From the NCBI RefSeq assembly GCF_003173715.1, contig NZ_CP029550.1, positions 992,001 to 1,056,000 of the forward strand: a stretch of DNA of 64,000 nucleotides, read 5' to 3'. A program made the position numbers and the translations under genes. Origin of the DNA: Methylobacterium durans (GTDB taxonomy: Bacteria > Pseudomonadota > Alphaproteobacteria > Rhizobiales > Beijerinckiaceae). A model generated the notes under the pieces. That model worked only from the letters and a program-made list of their open reading frames with translations. It did no database searches and had not been told where the DNA came from. Shown one piece after another: positions 7,996 through 16,523 of this stretch. Each line of letters starts with the position of its first letter. Position 1 is the stretch's first letter.

Positions 7996-8265
7996 GTGAG
8001 AGCCGATGTGACGGCCGCCGACGCCTTCTGCCCCTGGGCTCGCAACCTCGACACGGCCGAGCGCCTGTCTCGCCTCCGCGCCATTCGCGCCATCGTCTGC
8101 CTCACCTGCGGACGACCCGGCGAGGTGCCGGCCCGCTTCCTCGATCGCGCTGAGCGAGATGCTGCCGCTCTCGTTCCGGCGTTGAACGTCTCGCACGCCC
8201 TTGCGCTCGCCGGTTGCCGGCACGTGCTCGCCAGCGACGCGGCCCTTCATCGGAGACGCCCGTGA
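7996..8265 (+). CDS. hypothetical protein (weak)
   Basis: An 89-residue open frame from a GTG codon, MRADVTAADAFCPWARNLDT and onward, with the helical segment AERLSRLRAIRAIVCLTCG and two cysteines in that region. Composition is protein-like, but there is no clear ribosome binding site and no known family. It lies alone in the accessory stretch. Confidence 0.3.
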   Translation: MRADVTAADAFCPWARNLDTAERLSRLRAIRAIVCLTCGRPGEVPARFLDRAERDAAALVPALNVSHALALAGCRHVLASDAALHRRRP

Positions 8266-8294
8266 CAGAAGCCGAGATATCGTCGCTGGCTGGC

Positions 8295-8531
8295 TCAGGC
8301 GCGGCGATACGCCTGAAGCTGATCCGGGATCTGCCAAGAGGGCGTGACGTCCAACAACGCCAGCACCCTGCCCGCATGATCGGTCGCGTAGGACAGCGTG
8401 TAGCTCTCGTTGCGCAAGCTCGCGAAATCGAGATCAACAGCGGCCCGCGCCGCACCGAATTGCTGCTCGAGGCCGCTCACCAACACACCGAAGGCGTCGC
8501 TGGGAACATCGAACTGGATCCTGATCATCAT
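8295..8531 (-). CDS. small hypothetical protein
   Basis: A 78-residue protein beginning MMIRIQFDVPSDAFGVLVSG. The alternating strand and helix pattern (MIRIQFDVP, FGVLVSGLEQQFGAA, SYTLSYATDHAGRVLALLDV) suggests a small alpha-beta fold. The start at 8531 is chosen over upstream codons because the preceding residues are low in quality. The ribosome binding site is weak. Unknown function. Confidence 0.5.
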   Translation of the reverse strand: MMIRIQFDVPSDAFGVLVSGLEQQFGAARAAVDLDFASLRNESYTLSYATDHAGRVLALLDVTPSWQIPDQLQAYRRA

Positions 8532-8796
8532 CGGACTTCGTCGCTTTGCCGAGGCTCCCTTGCCGCACAGGCGGCTGGAGAATTCGGCGCTGGATCGACT
8601 ATCGGCGTCTCCGTTCCGGAACACTGTGATCATGCTCACAGCATTTCCGTCTGTATTGTTACGCTTCGCTCTTCCGCTGAAGCGGGCACAGACTGTATCG
8701 ATCTTGACTCAATTCCAGACAGATCTGAAAGAGAATTAATCCTCAATCGTTCGGCGTTGCCGAAGGTCGGTTGTCGGCCTCATCAAGGAGACGCAC

Positions 8797-9090
8797 ATGA
8801 CGCCGGCTGAGCGCACAGCCCCGAAAGATGCCCGCTCGGCCTACCTCGCCAGCGCCGCCAAGATCGAGGCTGTGCTGGCGGGCTCTGCAGGCCAGTCTCG
8901 CCTCGCCGCGACGTCTTGCTCGGAGGATCGGGTACCGGCGAAGGTCATCACCCGCGAACCCCGCCGCGCCCCGGAGACCGTCCGAATCTGGTGCCGCGTT
9001 CACATCGTCGGCAGCAAGATGGGCGACGCGTGGCTCGTCGGCAGGGTCAGGCTCAACGCTTGGATGTGCCGATCGGCGGCACCGGATTGA
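8797..9090 (+). CDS. small hypothetical protein
   Basis: A 97-residue protein with an excellent ribosome binding site: AAGGAG about seven bases before the ATG. The N-terminal part is helical (DARSAYLASAAKIEAVLAG). The C-terminal part is basic with aromatic and strand character (VRIWCRVHIVGSKMGDAWLV). No signal peptide. No family recognised. The strong initiation site is the main support for it being a gene. Confidence 0.5.
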   Translation: MTPAERTAPKDARSAYLASAAKIEAVLAGSAGQSRLAATSCSEDRVPAKVITREPRRAPETVRIWCRVHIVGSKMGDAWLVGRVRLNAWMCRSAAPD

Positions 9091-9229
9091 CGAACAAGCC
9101 AGTAAATTGATGCTCACGCTTGCCACAATATCAACACAAATCAATAAACGAATGTTGTTGATTGATCTTATGGGTCAAACCAGGATCTCTTACTGGGGAG
9201 CACACTGAGTAACTGTGTAGGAGACTGGC

Positions 9230-9526
9230 ATGCTGGAGTTAAGCCACGCCCAGACCGAGGTGACGTCGCAGATCGCGTTTTCCCTGCTCAGCGACGCCTA
9301 TGCGGACCTTGCCAGAACGCTGATCGAGATCGAAGAGGAGGCGGCTCGGCAGCTGCTGCAGAACGTTCAGCAGAGAGCGGCCCTGCACTGTTCCCAGGTT
9401 CAGGAAGCCGACACCGACAGTGCGATCAGAACGCAGATCCTCTCGGCCGCCGCTGATCAGGTTCAGGCGGTCTTGAGCGAAGTTCTGCAGCCCATCGAGT
9501 TCGAGCCGGAGCCACTCGCGGCTTAA
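9230..9526 (+). CDS. small helical hypothetical protein
   Basis: A 98-residue acidic protein, almost entirely helical: TEVTSQIAFSLLSDAYADLA, then TLIEIEEEAARQLLQNVQQR, then AADQVQAVLSEVLQPIEF. The heptad-like spacing suggests a coiled coil or small helical bundle. A GGAG ribosome binding site precedes the ATG. Neighbours are also small unknown genes. Function unknown. Confidence 0.6.
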   Translation: MLELSHAQTEVTSQIAFSLLSDAYADLARTLIEIEEEAARQLLQNVQQRAALHCSQVQEADTDSAIRTQILSAAADQVQAVLSEVLQPIEFEPEPLAA

Positions 9527-10026
9527 CAGCGGGCACAGCTTCGACGCGCGTGGCGGGCGCACGGCGTATTTCGGTGCCCGCCAAGACCTGCAGATCCGGC
9601 CAAACCGTGCATTCGTGACCTACCGCCTCCTGCTCGCGGGCCATGGCTTCTGTCTATCGATTTCGGGACGAGGCAGATCGCCGTGCGAAGGCCGAACAGC
9701 GCGGCCGCAACGCGGATGGTGGCGCACGTGTGGTGGAACGCGCCACCCGGTGCCGGCAAATTCGCCATCAGGACCGTCGGCCTAAGTCTCAGGAGCCATC
9801 GACGGCAGCCACGCGAGCGATCTGGAAGAGGATCATCAGCGCACCGGCCGCTGGTGGCCAGGACCCACAGCACTGGATGTTGCCATCCAGGACGTGCATG
9901 GGACTATGCTGACTCTTGTGCCGATGCCAGCAGGCCGAGATGGAGGGGCGCCCGCATGGGCTGAGGCCTGGCGGTGCCACATGTCGGGTCAAGGATGGCT
10001 TCCTGGCTGCCCCCCGGTCCCTACTC
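9527..10026. other. no supported gene
   Basis: Five hundred bases with only overlapping short frames of unconvincing composition on both strands. No hairpin or repeat stands out. Confidence 0.4.
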
Positions 10027-10233
10027 TCAGCGGCGTCCCATGCCCGCTCCTGGCTTGCTGTCGCGCAAGGCGGCTTCAAGGGCGGCTTCCCAAGCCTTCT
10101 CCTCGCTCCGATAGGCGCGATCCGAGCGCTCAATGAGCTTGCCGCTCCGGCGAAGGAGCCATCCAAACTGCCCTTCCGGCTTCGTCAGCGGCTCGACCTC
10201 GATGCTGTAGGGGTGTGGTACGTCTTTGCTCAT
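10027..10233 (-). CDS. small hypothetical protein (68 aa)
   Basis: A compact 68-residue protein, MSKDVPHPYSIEVEPLTKPE then GQFGWLLRRSGKLIERSDRA, followed by a long helix YRSEEKAWEAALEAALRDSK. Three short strands plus a helix resembles small DUF-type proteins common in Methylobacterium genomes that carry a DGhF/GWxLRxxGKLIxRSxR motif. The function is unknown. The reading frame and start are clear even though the ribosome binding site is poor. Confidence 0.65.
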   Translation of the reverse strand: MSKDVPHPYSIEVEPLTKPEGQFGWLLRRSGKLIERSDRAYRSEEKAWEAALEAALRDSKPGAGMGRR

Positions 10234-11187
10234 GGCCTAGCTATGCCATGGCCGGCGAAGGTGGCCAATCCGCCGCCGTCTGACACTGCGCCGATCTCAG
10301 CTCCCGCGCTGCTCCGCGTCAGCCACACCCTCGACAGCGGACTTCCAACGCCTGCATCGGCGGGCTTTGATCGGGGCATCCCCTACCGGCAACTGGAGTG
10401 GCACGGACAAGGCGATCGATGAGTGCGAAGCGGATGTTGCAGGTGTGTGACAGGGGTAAACTCCCACCGAACTAACACTTTTGCGCACTGGCTGGCCGCC
10501 TGAAGAAAGCTACCTTCCTTCTACCAATCTTACTCTCCGGCCCGCCATGATTGCCGCATTCGATGCTCTTCTGCTCAGGCACCGGGAAGCTCTCGCAGTC
10601 GCTGCGAGTTCATGCCTCTTCCTGGGTAGTCTTCTGCTCGGGACATGGCTGATCTTCTGATCGCTCATCAGCCCACGCACCACCGGCCCATCCCAAGACC
10701 GGCCACAGTCAATCCCAGATCAGGGCGCCGGGCGGGCGTATGATCTTTGCAATCACACACGCGCAGCAATTGAGCAGCGCGTGGGTGTGTCAATGTCGGA
10801 CAAATCTGCTCCGTCCAGAGATCAGGCAAAATCAGGCTCAGCGCAGGCTCAAGCTCGCAGTGCTGTGCGAGCCCATGTCAAAGCCATGCTGCGCAGGCTG
10901 CCCGTCACAGCGGCTCGACCCGCTCGCCTGGAACCAGGCAACGGATCGGTGAATTAAGCGTGGCTGCAGCACCGCAACGCTTGGCATGGCCGTACCATCC
11001 ACCATTTACCTCCCACGCATCTGAGTAGCCTGATGACCCTTCTCGCCGTTCTCCTCGCCAGCAATCTCGCCCTAGCCGGCTTTTTCTCGCTCGTCGCTGT
11101 AGCGACCGACTGATTTCATTCGATCCATCGCCGCGATAGCCGCCGCTCGATCGGATCAGCCCTTCCTCTTGAGGTGCTCGGTGAGGA
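10234..11187. other. sparse region with two possible tiny membrane peptides
   Basis: No full gene is supported. Two short plus-strand frames encode single hydrophobic segments: 10547-10660 (37 residues, starting MIAAFDALLLRHREALAVAA and ending LLLGTWLIF) and 11033-11113 (26 residues, MTLLAVLLASNLALAGFFSL then VAVATD). Neither has a good ribosome binding site, so both are only candidates. They are noted because several better-supported tiny membrane proteins lie just downstream. Confidence 0.3.
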
Positions 11188-11283
11188 TCATACCTGCGTT
11201 GGTGTTCGCCTGATGTGAAAGGCGATCCAAAGGTCGCTGATCAATGCGCCTGCGACTAGCAGCCATCTGCCCACCACGCTCAC
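11188..11283 (-). CDS. possible 31-aa membrane peptide (weak)
   Basis: A GTG-initiated frame giving VSVVGRWLLVAGALISDLWI followed by a basic tail AFHIRRTPTQV, consistent with one membrane helix ending in a positive tail. AGGA lies upstream. It is placed like the other small membrane genes of this stretch, but the evidence is thin. Confidence 0.25.
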   Translation of the reverse strand: MSVVGRWLLVAGALISDLWIAFHIRRTPTQV

Positions 11284-11350
11284 ACCATCCTCAACCGCTC
11301 CTCGGCCACGCGCCTCGACGACTGTGATGCTGGCCACGATGGGGCATCGG

Positions 11351-11620
11351 TCACTGCGCCGCCCAGGCCGCGGATACGTGTGCCTCATCGCACTCTGTCC
11401 CACACCCCATCAAGACGCTCTCCACGTCCGGCATGATGGCAACGCGAAAGGCGACCTGCCAAGCCTCCTCCTTCGACAGACGCCCTGTCGCGCCGCGCCG
11501 AACTGCGTCCTCGACGAAGAACACGGAGGCGACGGCGAGACCGTTCACGTCCTCGACGCGATAAGCGCCCTGAAGTTCGACGACGCGCCAGGGCGGCTGA
11601 AAGCAGCGGGGCTCGGTCAT
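11351..11620 (-). CDS. conserved small protein of the MTEPRCF type
   Basis: An 89-residue soluble protein that starts MTEPRCFQPPWRVVELQGAY and continues with a strand-rich core (RVEDVNGLAVASVFF) and a helix (RLSKEEAWQVAFRVAIMPDV). This MTEPRxF-PPPWR opening is familiar from small Rhizobiales proteins present in many paralogues, whose function is unknown. The ATG at 11620 overlaps the stop of the upstream 34-residue gene by four bases, so the two are co-translated. About 50 further residues are open upstream but are not real coding sequence. Confidence 0.75.
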   Translation of the reverse strand: MTEPRCFQPPWRVVELQGAYRVEDVNGLAVASVFFVEDAVRRGATGRLSKEEAWQVAFRVAIMPDVESVLMGCGTECDEAHVSAAWAAQ

Positions 11621-11721
11621 GCGAAATGCCAGATGAGTAATGAGCCAAGGACGACCAGAGCGGCGAGAAGGCCGCCGACCAGCATGCCCCGGGCATAGCG
11701 CTCTTTTCGAGGGTCCTTCAT
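11617..11721 (-). CDS. 34-aa single-span membrane protein
   Basis: A tiny protein, MKDPRKERYARGMLVGGLLA then ALVVLGSLLIWHFA, with a basic cytoplasmic head and one membrane helix (about residues 13-33). It has a strong ribosome binding site (GGAGGAG just upstream of the ATG), and its stop overlaps the start of the MTEPRCF gene (ATGA). Together these make it a real gene despite its size. Function unknown. Confidence 0.65.
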   Translation of the reverse strand: MKDPRKERYARGMLVGGLLAALVVLGSLLIWHFA

Positions 11722-11838
11722 CGCTCCTCCGGCCGCAACAGATAGACCATCGTGCGTACAGCTGCGCGCGGTCGATCAACCCCGAGACGAGACGAATTCA
11801 CGTCGGATAGCCCGTCGCCTTCAGGTGCTCGGCGGGAA

Positions 11839-12021
11839 TCATTGCAGCCAGTGATCCCGCCGGACCTTCGCGAGCACGATGATCGAGGCGAACAGGGCCG
11901 CCGCGGCTGTGTCGCCCAACGCGACCTTGGGATCGTCGGGCTGCAACACCAGCAAGACGCCAAGCGTGGCGAGAACGATGATCGCTGCTCCCGCGAGCAG
12001 CAGATGAGTTTGTTCTTTCAT
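11839..12021 (-). CDS. 60-aa two-span membrane protein
   Basis: MKEQTHLLLAGAAIIVLATL opens the first membrane helix (about 6-26), a short acidic loop follows (QPDDPKVALGD), then a second helix (AAAALFASIIVLA) and a basic end (KVRRDHWLQ). It starts 13 bases after the stop of the RHH-like gene and is probably co-transcribed with it. No family recognised. Its size and topology resemble small membrane toxins, holins or regulatory peptides, but nothing specific supports one of these. Confidence 0.6.
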   Translation of the reverse strand: MKEQTHLLLAGAAIIVLATLGVLLVLQPDDPKVALGDTAAAALFASIIVLAKVRRDHWLQ

Positions 12022-12034
12022 GAGCGCTTCGCCC

Positions 12035-12247
12035 TCAGCGCTTGGCGAGATGCGGCTCGTTGCTGAGCGTCGAGGTCGCGGTGCCGCCGAGGTAGCCCGC
12101 AGCTTTCAAATGCTCGGTAAGGAGCTTCTCGACATAGGAGGCGACCGTCCGATGGTCTTCGGCGGCGGCCTGCGCCAGCGCCTTCTTGATCGAGGGGAGG
12201 ATCCGAAGCCCGAGCGGGGCGGATCGCGTTTCTCGTTCGTCTGACAT
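12035..12247 (-). CDS. ribbon-helix-helix-like small protein
   Basis: A 70-residue protein starting MSDERETRSAPLGLRILPSI. The order short strand (PLGLRIL), helix (SIKKALAQAAAED), turn, helix (VASYVEKLLTEHLKAAG) is typical of ribbon-helix-helix DNA-binding proteins such as Arc or plasmid antitoxins. The C-terminus is Ser/Thr-rich and probably unstructured. The ATG at 12247 is chosen over the longer frame to 12367 because the fold begins right after it. It is followed by the 60-residue membrane protein. Confidence 0.55.
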   Translation of the reverse strand: MSDERETRSAPLGLRILPSIKKALAQAAAEDHRTVASYVEKLLTEHLKAAGYLGGTATSTLSNEPHLAKR

Positions 12248-12579
12248 TGTTGGCAGATGCTGGTTGATCGCTCGATTGTCAGCGATTGTAAGCGATCTGC
12301 TAGCAATAGCAAACGGCTCAGCCCTGGCACTGGAAATCCCGAGGCTGGACCTGACCATCAATCGCATCTGGACGATGCTGTTGATGGCTTCGCACGCCTA
12401 TACGACCATGCCTCTATCGCGCCTCGGCAGCCCGGCTCATTATACGAGGGGTCGGGCCAGCCATTCGGCCCCGTCACGCAAGCCATTCAGGTGATGCGTC
12501 TGGCTGATCCGGATGCGCGGCGCAGCACCGCCCCAGTCCTCGCCGGCCTCAGCGGAAGGCGCGCATGATCCACACAGCA
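12248..12579. other. no supported gene
   Basis: Upstream region of the RHH-like gene with near repeats of AGCGAT around 12281-12297 that could bind its product. No convincing reading frame. Confidence 0.3.
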
Positions 12580-12675
12580 TCAGTGATGCTGGTGCGACCA
12601 GTCCCAAACGAGAAGGGCAGTCCAGAACGTCAGAGATCCAACGTAGGCGTAGAAGACGAGCGCTTCGATTGGCAT
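12580..12675 (-). CDS. 31-aa single-span membrane protein
   Basis: MPIEALVFYAYVGSLTFWTA then LLVWDWSHQHH: one membrane helix with an aromatic, His-rich end. AGGAG lies seven bases before the ATG at 12675, which favours this start over the longer frame. It stands alone. Function unknown. Confidence 0.5.
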   Translation of the reverse strand: MPIEALVFYAYVGSLTFWTALLVWDWSHQHH

Positions 12676-13063
12676 CGATTTGCTCCTGATCGTGAGCGGT
12701 CGTCCCCTACGCCTTCCATTCCACAACCGCCAGCCATGCGCCGAATCAGTCCGAAGCCGCACGCTTGATCATCGTGTCCTTCGGCAGCCCTCATACGCCC
12801 CTGTTCGCCGCGTTTCGCGTGCGAGACGCATGTGCGAACGTGGCGGAACCCAGTTGCAGCAAGCTAACTCGATGACCAACGACGCACATGCGAGATGCGC
12901 CGCCGGACTCCCTCTCGGCCACGCATCCACGCCAGAACAGGCTCGGACGCATTGAGCCCGGCTCAGCCCACGCTCTCGAAGCCATGATGTCGGTGCTCTA
13001 CGAATCTGCCTTCAACAGCGCTGGCTGCAGACCGGATCGCCCGCGCGGAGCCGGCTGCTGTGA
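12676..13063. other. no supported gene
   Basis: Border between the sparse accessory stretch and the ATP-grasp gene. Only short incoherent frames are present. Confidence 0.4.
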
Positions 13064-14353
13064 TCATCCCCGATGGGCCACGTCCGGCTGATCCATCGCG
13101 CGGATGAGGCGGGCGGCGTGCGGCGTGAGAAGGTGGCGGCCCCAGTTGCGACGCGCCAGCGCGTCCGCGCGCTCCGGTCGAACCAGCAGGGCGAGAGCGG
13201 CTCCGACCACCGGCACGACGCTCGGCGGATCGAGGCGCGCCGGGCTCAGCTCCTCCTCGGCCCCGACGAAGTCGCCGCGCCGCCGAAGCAGGTCGCGGGC
13301 CGTCCGCAGGACCGCGCGGCGTGAGGGCGTGCGCAGCGCGGCACCGAGCAGGGCCTGCAGGGCGAGGCGGCTGCGCAGGCCGGGGTGCGTCTCAAGAACA
13401 TCCGTCCCCGGCAGGTCGAGGGAGGCGTGCGCAAGCGAGATCCGGACCACGAGATCCGCGAGGTTGAGCCCGGCGAGGTAGGCCGCCATCGGCTCGACGA
13501 GGCGCGGATTGGCATCGATGTAGAGCGGATCGACGCCGTCCGGGTCCGCAAGATAGTCGAGCGAGAGCGCGCCGTGCCACGCGAGATGCCCGCCGATCCG
13601 CGCGAGGTCGGCGGCGATCCGCGGGCGGCGGACGCTCTCCTTCAGGGCCGCCCCGCCTCCCGCCCCCTCGATCAGGCGTCGCGTCGCGTGGAATGCGACG
13701 AGCCGTCCGTGCCGGAAGACGGACTGAACCTGCTCCAGGGGCCTCTCCACCCATTCCTGAACCAGGATCGGTCCGCCGGGTGGCCCGGCCTTCCCGATCT
13801 CCGCGACGGCACGGGCCTGCGCGGCGGGATCGCGGATCAGCCAGGTCCCGCGGCTCGCGGTGCCGAGATCCGTCTTAAGGACGAACGGGTATCGGGCGAG
13901 GCCCGCGAGTTGGCGATGATCCTCGATCAGGTCGGTCCGCGGCTGCGGCAGGCCGAGTTCGGTGAGAAGCCGGCTGAAGCCGGCCTTGCCCTGGAGTCGG
14001 GCGTAGCTCTCGAAGGAGGGCAGGGCGAGCGCGGCGTGGGGCGCGATCTCGTCGGCGATCCGTGCGAACAGGTAGCCCTGCTCGTGGATCGGCAGCAGCA
14101 CGTCGAAGCGCCCGGTGGCGACGAGGTCCCGGACGAAGCGCCGATAACCCTGCGGATCCGTGCCGAGCGGCGGGCATTGGTATCGGCCGGCGACCAGACG
14201 GGAGAACCGGCCGAGACAGACGGGCTCCGGATCGCAGAACGAGACCGCGTGCCCCGCCAGTGCCAGCGCCGTGATCGCCTCGCGGGCGGAGGTGCTGCTG
14301 CCCTCCGTGAGCAGCACCCGTACCCGCTCCCCGGCCGACCGCTCGTGCGGCAT
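13064..14353 (-). CDS. ATP-grasp enzyme (carboxylate-amine/thiol ligase superfamily)
   Basis: A 429-residue cytoplasmic protein of the ATP-grasp fold. The N-terminus (RVRVLLTEGSSTSAREAITA) is a Rossmann-type preATP-grasp domain. The central region carries the ATP-binding lid and strands (YPFVLKTDLGTASRGTWLI, PILVQEWVE). The metal-binding end is YIDANPRLVEPMA, with D and N where the family has ExNxR. ATP-grasp enzymes activate a carboxylate as acyl phosphate; the substrate cannot be told from sequence. GAGGAGG upstream supports the ATG at 14353. It is divergent from an NAD-dependent epimerase 150 bases away, suggesting a shared pathway, possibly envelope or secondary metabolism. The C-terminal 100 residues are Arg-rich and divergent. 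Confidence 0.75.
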   Translation of the reverse strand: MPHERSAGERVRVLLTEGSSTSAREAITALALAGHAVSFCDPEPVCLGRFSRLVAGRYQCPPLGTDPQGYRRFVRDLVATGRFDVLLPIHEQGYLFARIADEIAPHAALALPSFESYARLQGKAGFSRLLTELGLPQPRTDLIEDHRQLAGLARYPFVLKTDLGTASRGTWLIRDPAAQARAVAEIGKAGPPGGPILVQEWVERPLEQVQSVFRHGRLVAFHATRRLIEGAGGGAALKESVRRPRIAADLARIGGHLAWHGALSLDYLADPDGVDPLYIDANPRLVEPMAAYLAGLNLADLVVRISLAHASLDLPGTDVLETHPGLRSRLALQALLGAALRTPSRRAVLRTARDLLRRRGDFVGAEEELSPARLDPPSVVPVVGAALALLVRPERADALARRNWGRHLLTPHAARLIRAMDQPDVAHRG

Positions 14354-14503
14354 GGCCACCTCCTCGACATGCCCCGAGGCATCCCGGATTCGCCCGCCTC
14401 CGCACGGTGCACCCTCCCGGCTTCATTTGCGAATTCGCCGGGCCGCGCGACCTGCGAAGCTGGCTCTCGAACGACATGGCGTCGGGCATCGGCGGGCAGC
14501 GAG

Positions 14504-15525
14504 ATGTCCTTGATCCTCGTGACCGGCGGCTGCGGCTTCATCGGGCGGCACGTGGTTGAGGCACTCGTCCGGAGCGGCGCGCGCGTCCGCGTCCTCGACG
14601 TCGGGGATCCGGCCGGTCTACCGGCGGGCGTCGAGATCCACCGGGCCTCGATCTTGGATACCGCCGGCCTCGCCGAGGCGATGCGCGGGGCGGCCATCGT
14701 CCACCACGTGGCCGGCATCTCTCATCTCTGGACGCGCCGCAGGGGCGATCTCGCGCAGGTCGATGCGCGCGGCACCGCGATGGTGCTCGAAGCCGCCGCG
14801 GCGGCCCGCGTGCGACGGGTCGTCCACTGCTCGTCGGCGACCGTGTTGCGGCCCGCCGGGATCGGTGCGGGCGCGCCGCTGCACGACCTGGCGGGGTCGA
14901 GGCGATGCCCGGCCCCTACACGCGCTCGAAGCGCGAGGCCGAGGCGATGGCGCTCGCGGCAGCCGAATCCGGACTCGACGTCGTCATCGCGAGCCCGACC
15001 GTTCCGATCGGGGCGCGCGACGCCAACCGGACGCCGCCCGCCGCGATGCTGGCTCAGTTCCTTGCCGGCGGCGCCCCGGCCTTCCTCGACTGCACCCTCA
15101 ACCTCGTCGGCGTGCGGGACGTGGCCGCCGGCATGCTCCTCGCCGCCGAGCACGGACGGAGAGGCGCGCGCTACGTCCTCGACGGCGAGGACGTGCGGCT
15201 CAGCGATCTGCTCGGCCGGCTGGAGCGCCTCTCGGGCCGTCGGATGCCGCGCCTCGCCATGCCGGGCGCCGCGGCCCGGGCCGTCGCCGCTATCGCGGAA
15301 TGGACGGCCGACCATGTCACCGGGCGCCCGCCCGTCGCGACGCGCGAGGGCGTGCGGCTCGCCCTCGGCGAAGGTCACGTCGGGGACAGCAAGGCGCGGG
15401 ACGAGCTCGGCTATTGCCCGGCACCGATCGACGGGCCCCTCGCGGAGGCGGTGCGCTGGCTGATGGCGGAACCGGCCGCGCCGTGCGGGGCTCCGGCGCC
15501 GCGGCCCTCGGCGAAGGTCGCCTGA
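14504..15525 (+). pseudogene. NAD-dependent epimerase/dehydratase, broken by a one-base frameshift
   Basis: An extended short-chain dehydrogenase. TGGCGFIGRHVVEAL is the NAD-binding GxxGxxG motif at the N-terminus, with HVAGISH and CSSATVL core strands. YTRSKREAE contains the YxxxK catalytic pair. The first part is in one frame (14504 to about 14895) and the rest in another (from about 14890 to 15525). Reading GGGGG instead of the GGGG at 14892-14895 restores one frame of about 340 residues. It resembles the hopanoid-associated/sugar epimerase group (HpnA-like), but this is not decisive. It is divergent from the ATP-grasp gene. Either a recent pseudogene or an indel error. Confidence 0.75.
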
Positions 15526-15598
15526 CCTGCAAGGGCGCAGATCCCCACGATCGGCGCGTCGATGGCGGAGGGCATCGAACCGGCGCAGGCCGGCCTCC

Positions 15599-16501
15599 TC
15601 AATCCGGCAGGCCCATCGCGAGGAAGCTCGTGCGCAGATCCTCCGACATCGGGATATCGAGGCGCTCGCCGTTCGGCAGGCGCTTGAGGAACCACTTGTC
15701 GTAGGTCCAGCGCAGCTCCCGCGAGGCCGCGAGCCGGCGGAAGGTATCGCTGATGAGGGCGGCGAGGTCCGGGTCGTCCCGCCGGAACATGATCGCGTAG
15801 GGCTCGAACGAGAGCTTCTCCGGCAGAACCGTGTAGGCGCCGCTGGCCGCCCCCTCGCCCGCCTTCAGCCCGTAGAGCAGCACGTCGTCGGTCGCGAAGG
15901 CGTCGGCCCGCCCGTCCTTGACGAGCGCGAAGGATTCCGCGTGGTCCCTGGCGGTTAGGATCTCCGCCGCGATGCCGGATTTCGCCAGCATCGCGCGTAA
16001 GGCCGGCTCGTTCGTGGTGCCCGACGTCACGACAACCCTGCGGCCGCCGAGGTCGCGGTAGGAGCGCAAGCCCGAGTCGCGCTTCACGAGGAGCTTCGTG
16101 GCGCTGATGAACGTGATCGGCGAGAAGGCGACGCTTCGGCGCCGCTCGGCGTTGGTCGTCGTCGAGCCGCATTCGAGGTCGACTTGGCCCGAGGTCACGG
16201 CCGGGATGCGACTCTCGGCCGTCACGGGCTCGTAGCGGATGCGCAATCCCTCGCGCCCCGTCGCCTTCGCGATGTCGTCGACGATCTCCTGGCACAAGTC
16301 GATCGCGTAGCCGACCGGGCGACCGTCCTTCTCGGTGTAGGAGAAGGGCACCGAGCTCGACCGATGGCCGATCACCACCTCGCCGGTCTCGGCCGCCTTC
16401 TTCAGGGTGCCGGTCAGCACCTCGATCGCCGCCGCCGGCGCAGCCTGGAGCACGAGCGCCAGCGCGCCCGCGGCGGCCCACCTCGCAGTTCCGCGTCTCA
16501 T
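15599..16501 (-). CDS. amino acid ABC transporter substrate-binding protein (family 3)
   Basis: A 300-residue periplasmic binding protein with a signal peptide (MRRGTARWAAAGALALVLQA, cleavage near AAPAAA). The family 3 features VIGHRSSSVPFSY, GYAIDLCQEIVDDI, VDLECGSTTTNAERR and VVVTSGTTNEPAL match the glutamate/aspartate binding proteins (GltI type). It is a paralogue of the binding protein at 20246 but has no transporter subunits of its own. It follows the DctA-type gene by 22 bases on the same strand, with GGAGG before its ATG. It probably delivers acidic amino acids to the ABC system on the other side of the porin; this is inferred. Confidence 0.85.
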   Translation of the reverse strand: MRRGTARWAAAGALALVLQAAPAAAIEVLTGTLKKAAETGEVVIGHRSSSVPFSYTEKDGRPVGYAIDLCQEIVDDIAKATGREGLRIRYEPVTAESRIPAVTSGQVDLECGSTTTNAERRRSVAFSPITFISATKLLVKRDSGLRSYRDLGGRRVVVTSGTTNEPALRAMLAKSGIAAEILTARDHAESFALVKDGRADAFATDDVLLYGLKAGEGAASGAYTVLPEKLSFEPYAIMFRRDDPDLAALISDTFRRLAASRELRWTYDKWFLKRLPNGERLDIPMSEDLRTSFLAMGLPD

Positions 16502-16523
16502 CGCGCGCCTCCGCCGATGCCGG

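Noticed and set aside
9523..10166. Several overlapping frames on both strands between two small genes
   Set aside because: Poor composition, no ribosome binding sites and mutual overlap; none can be preferred.
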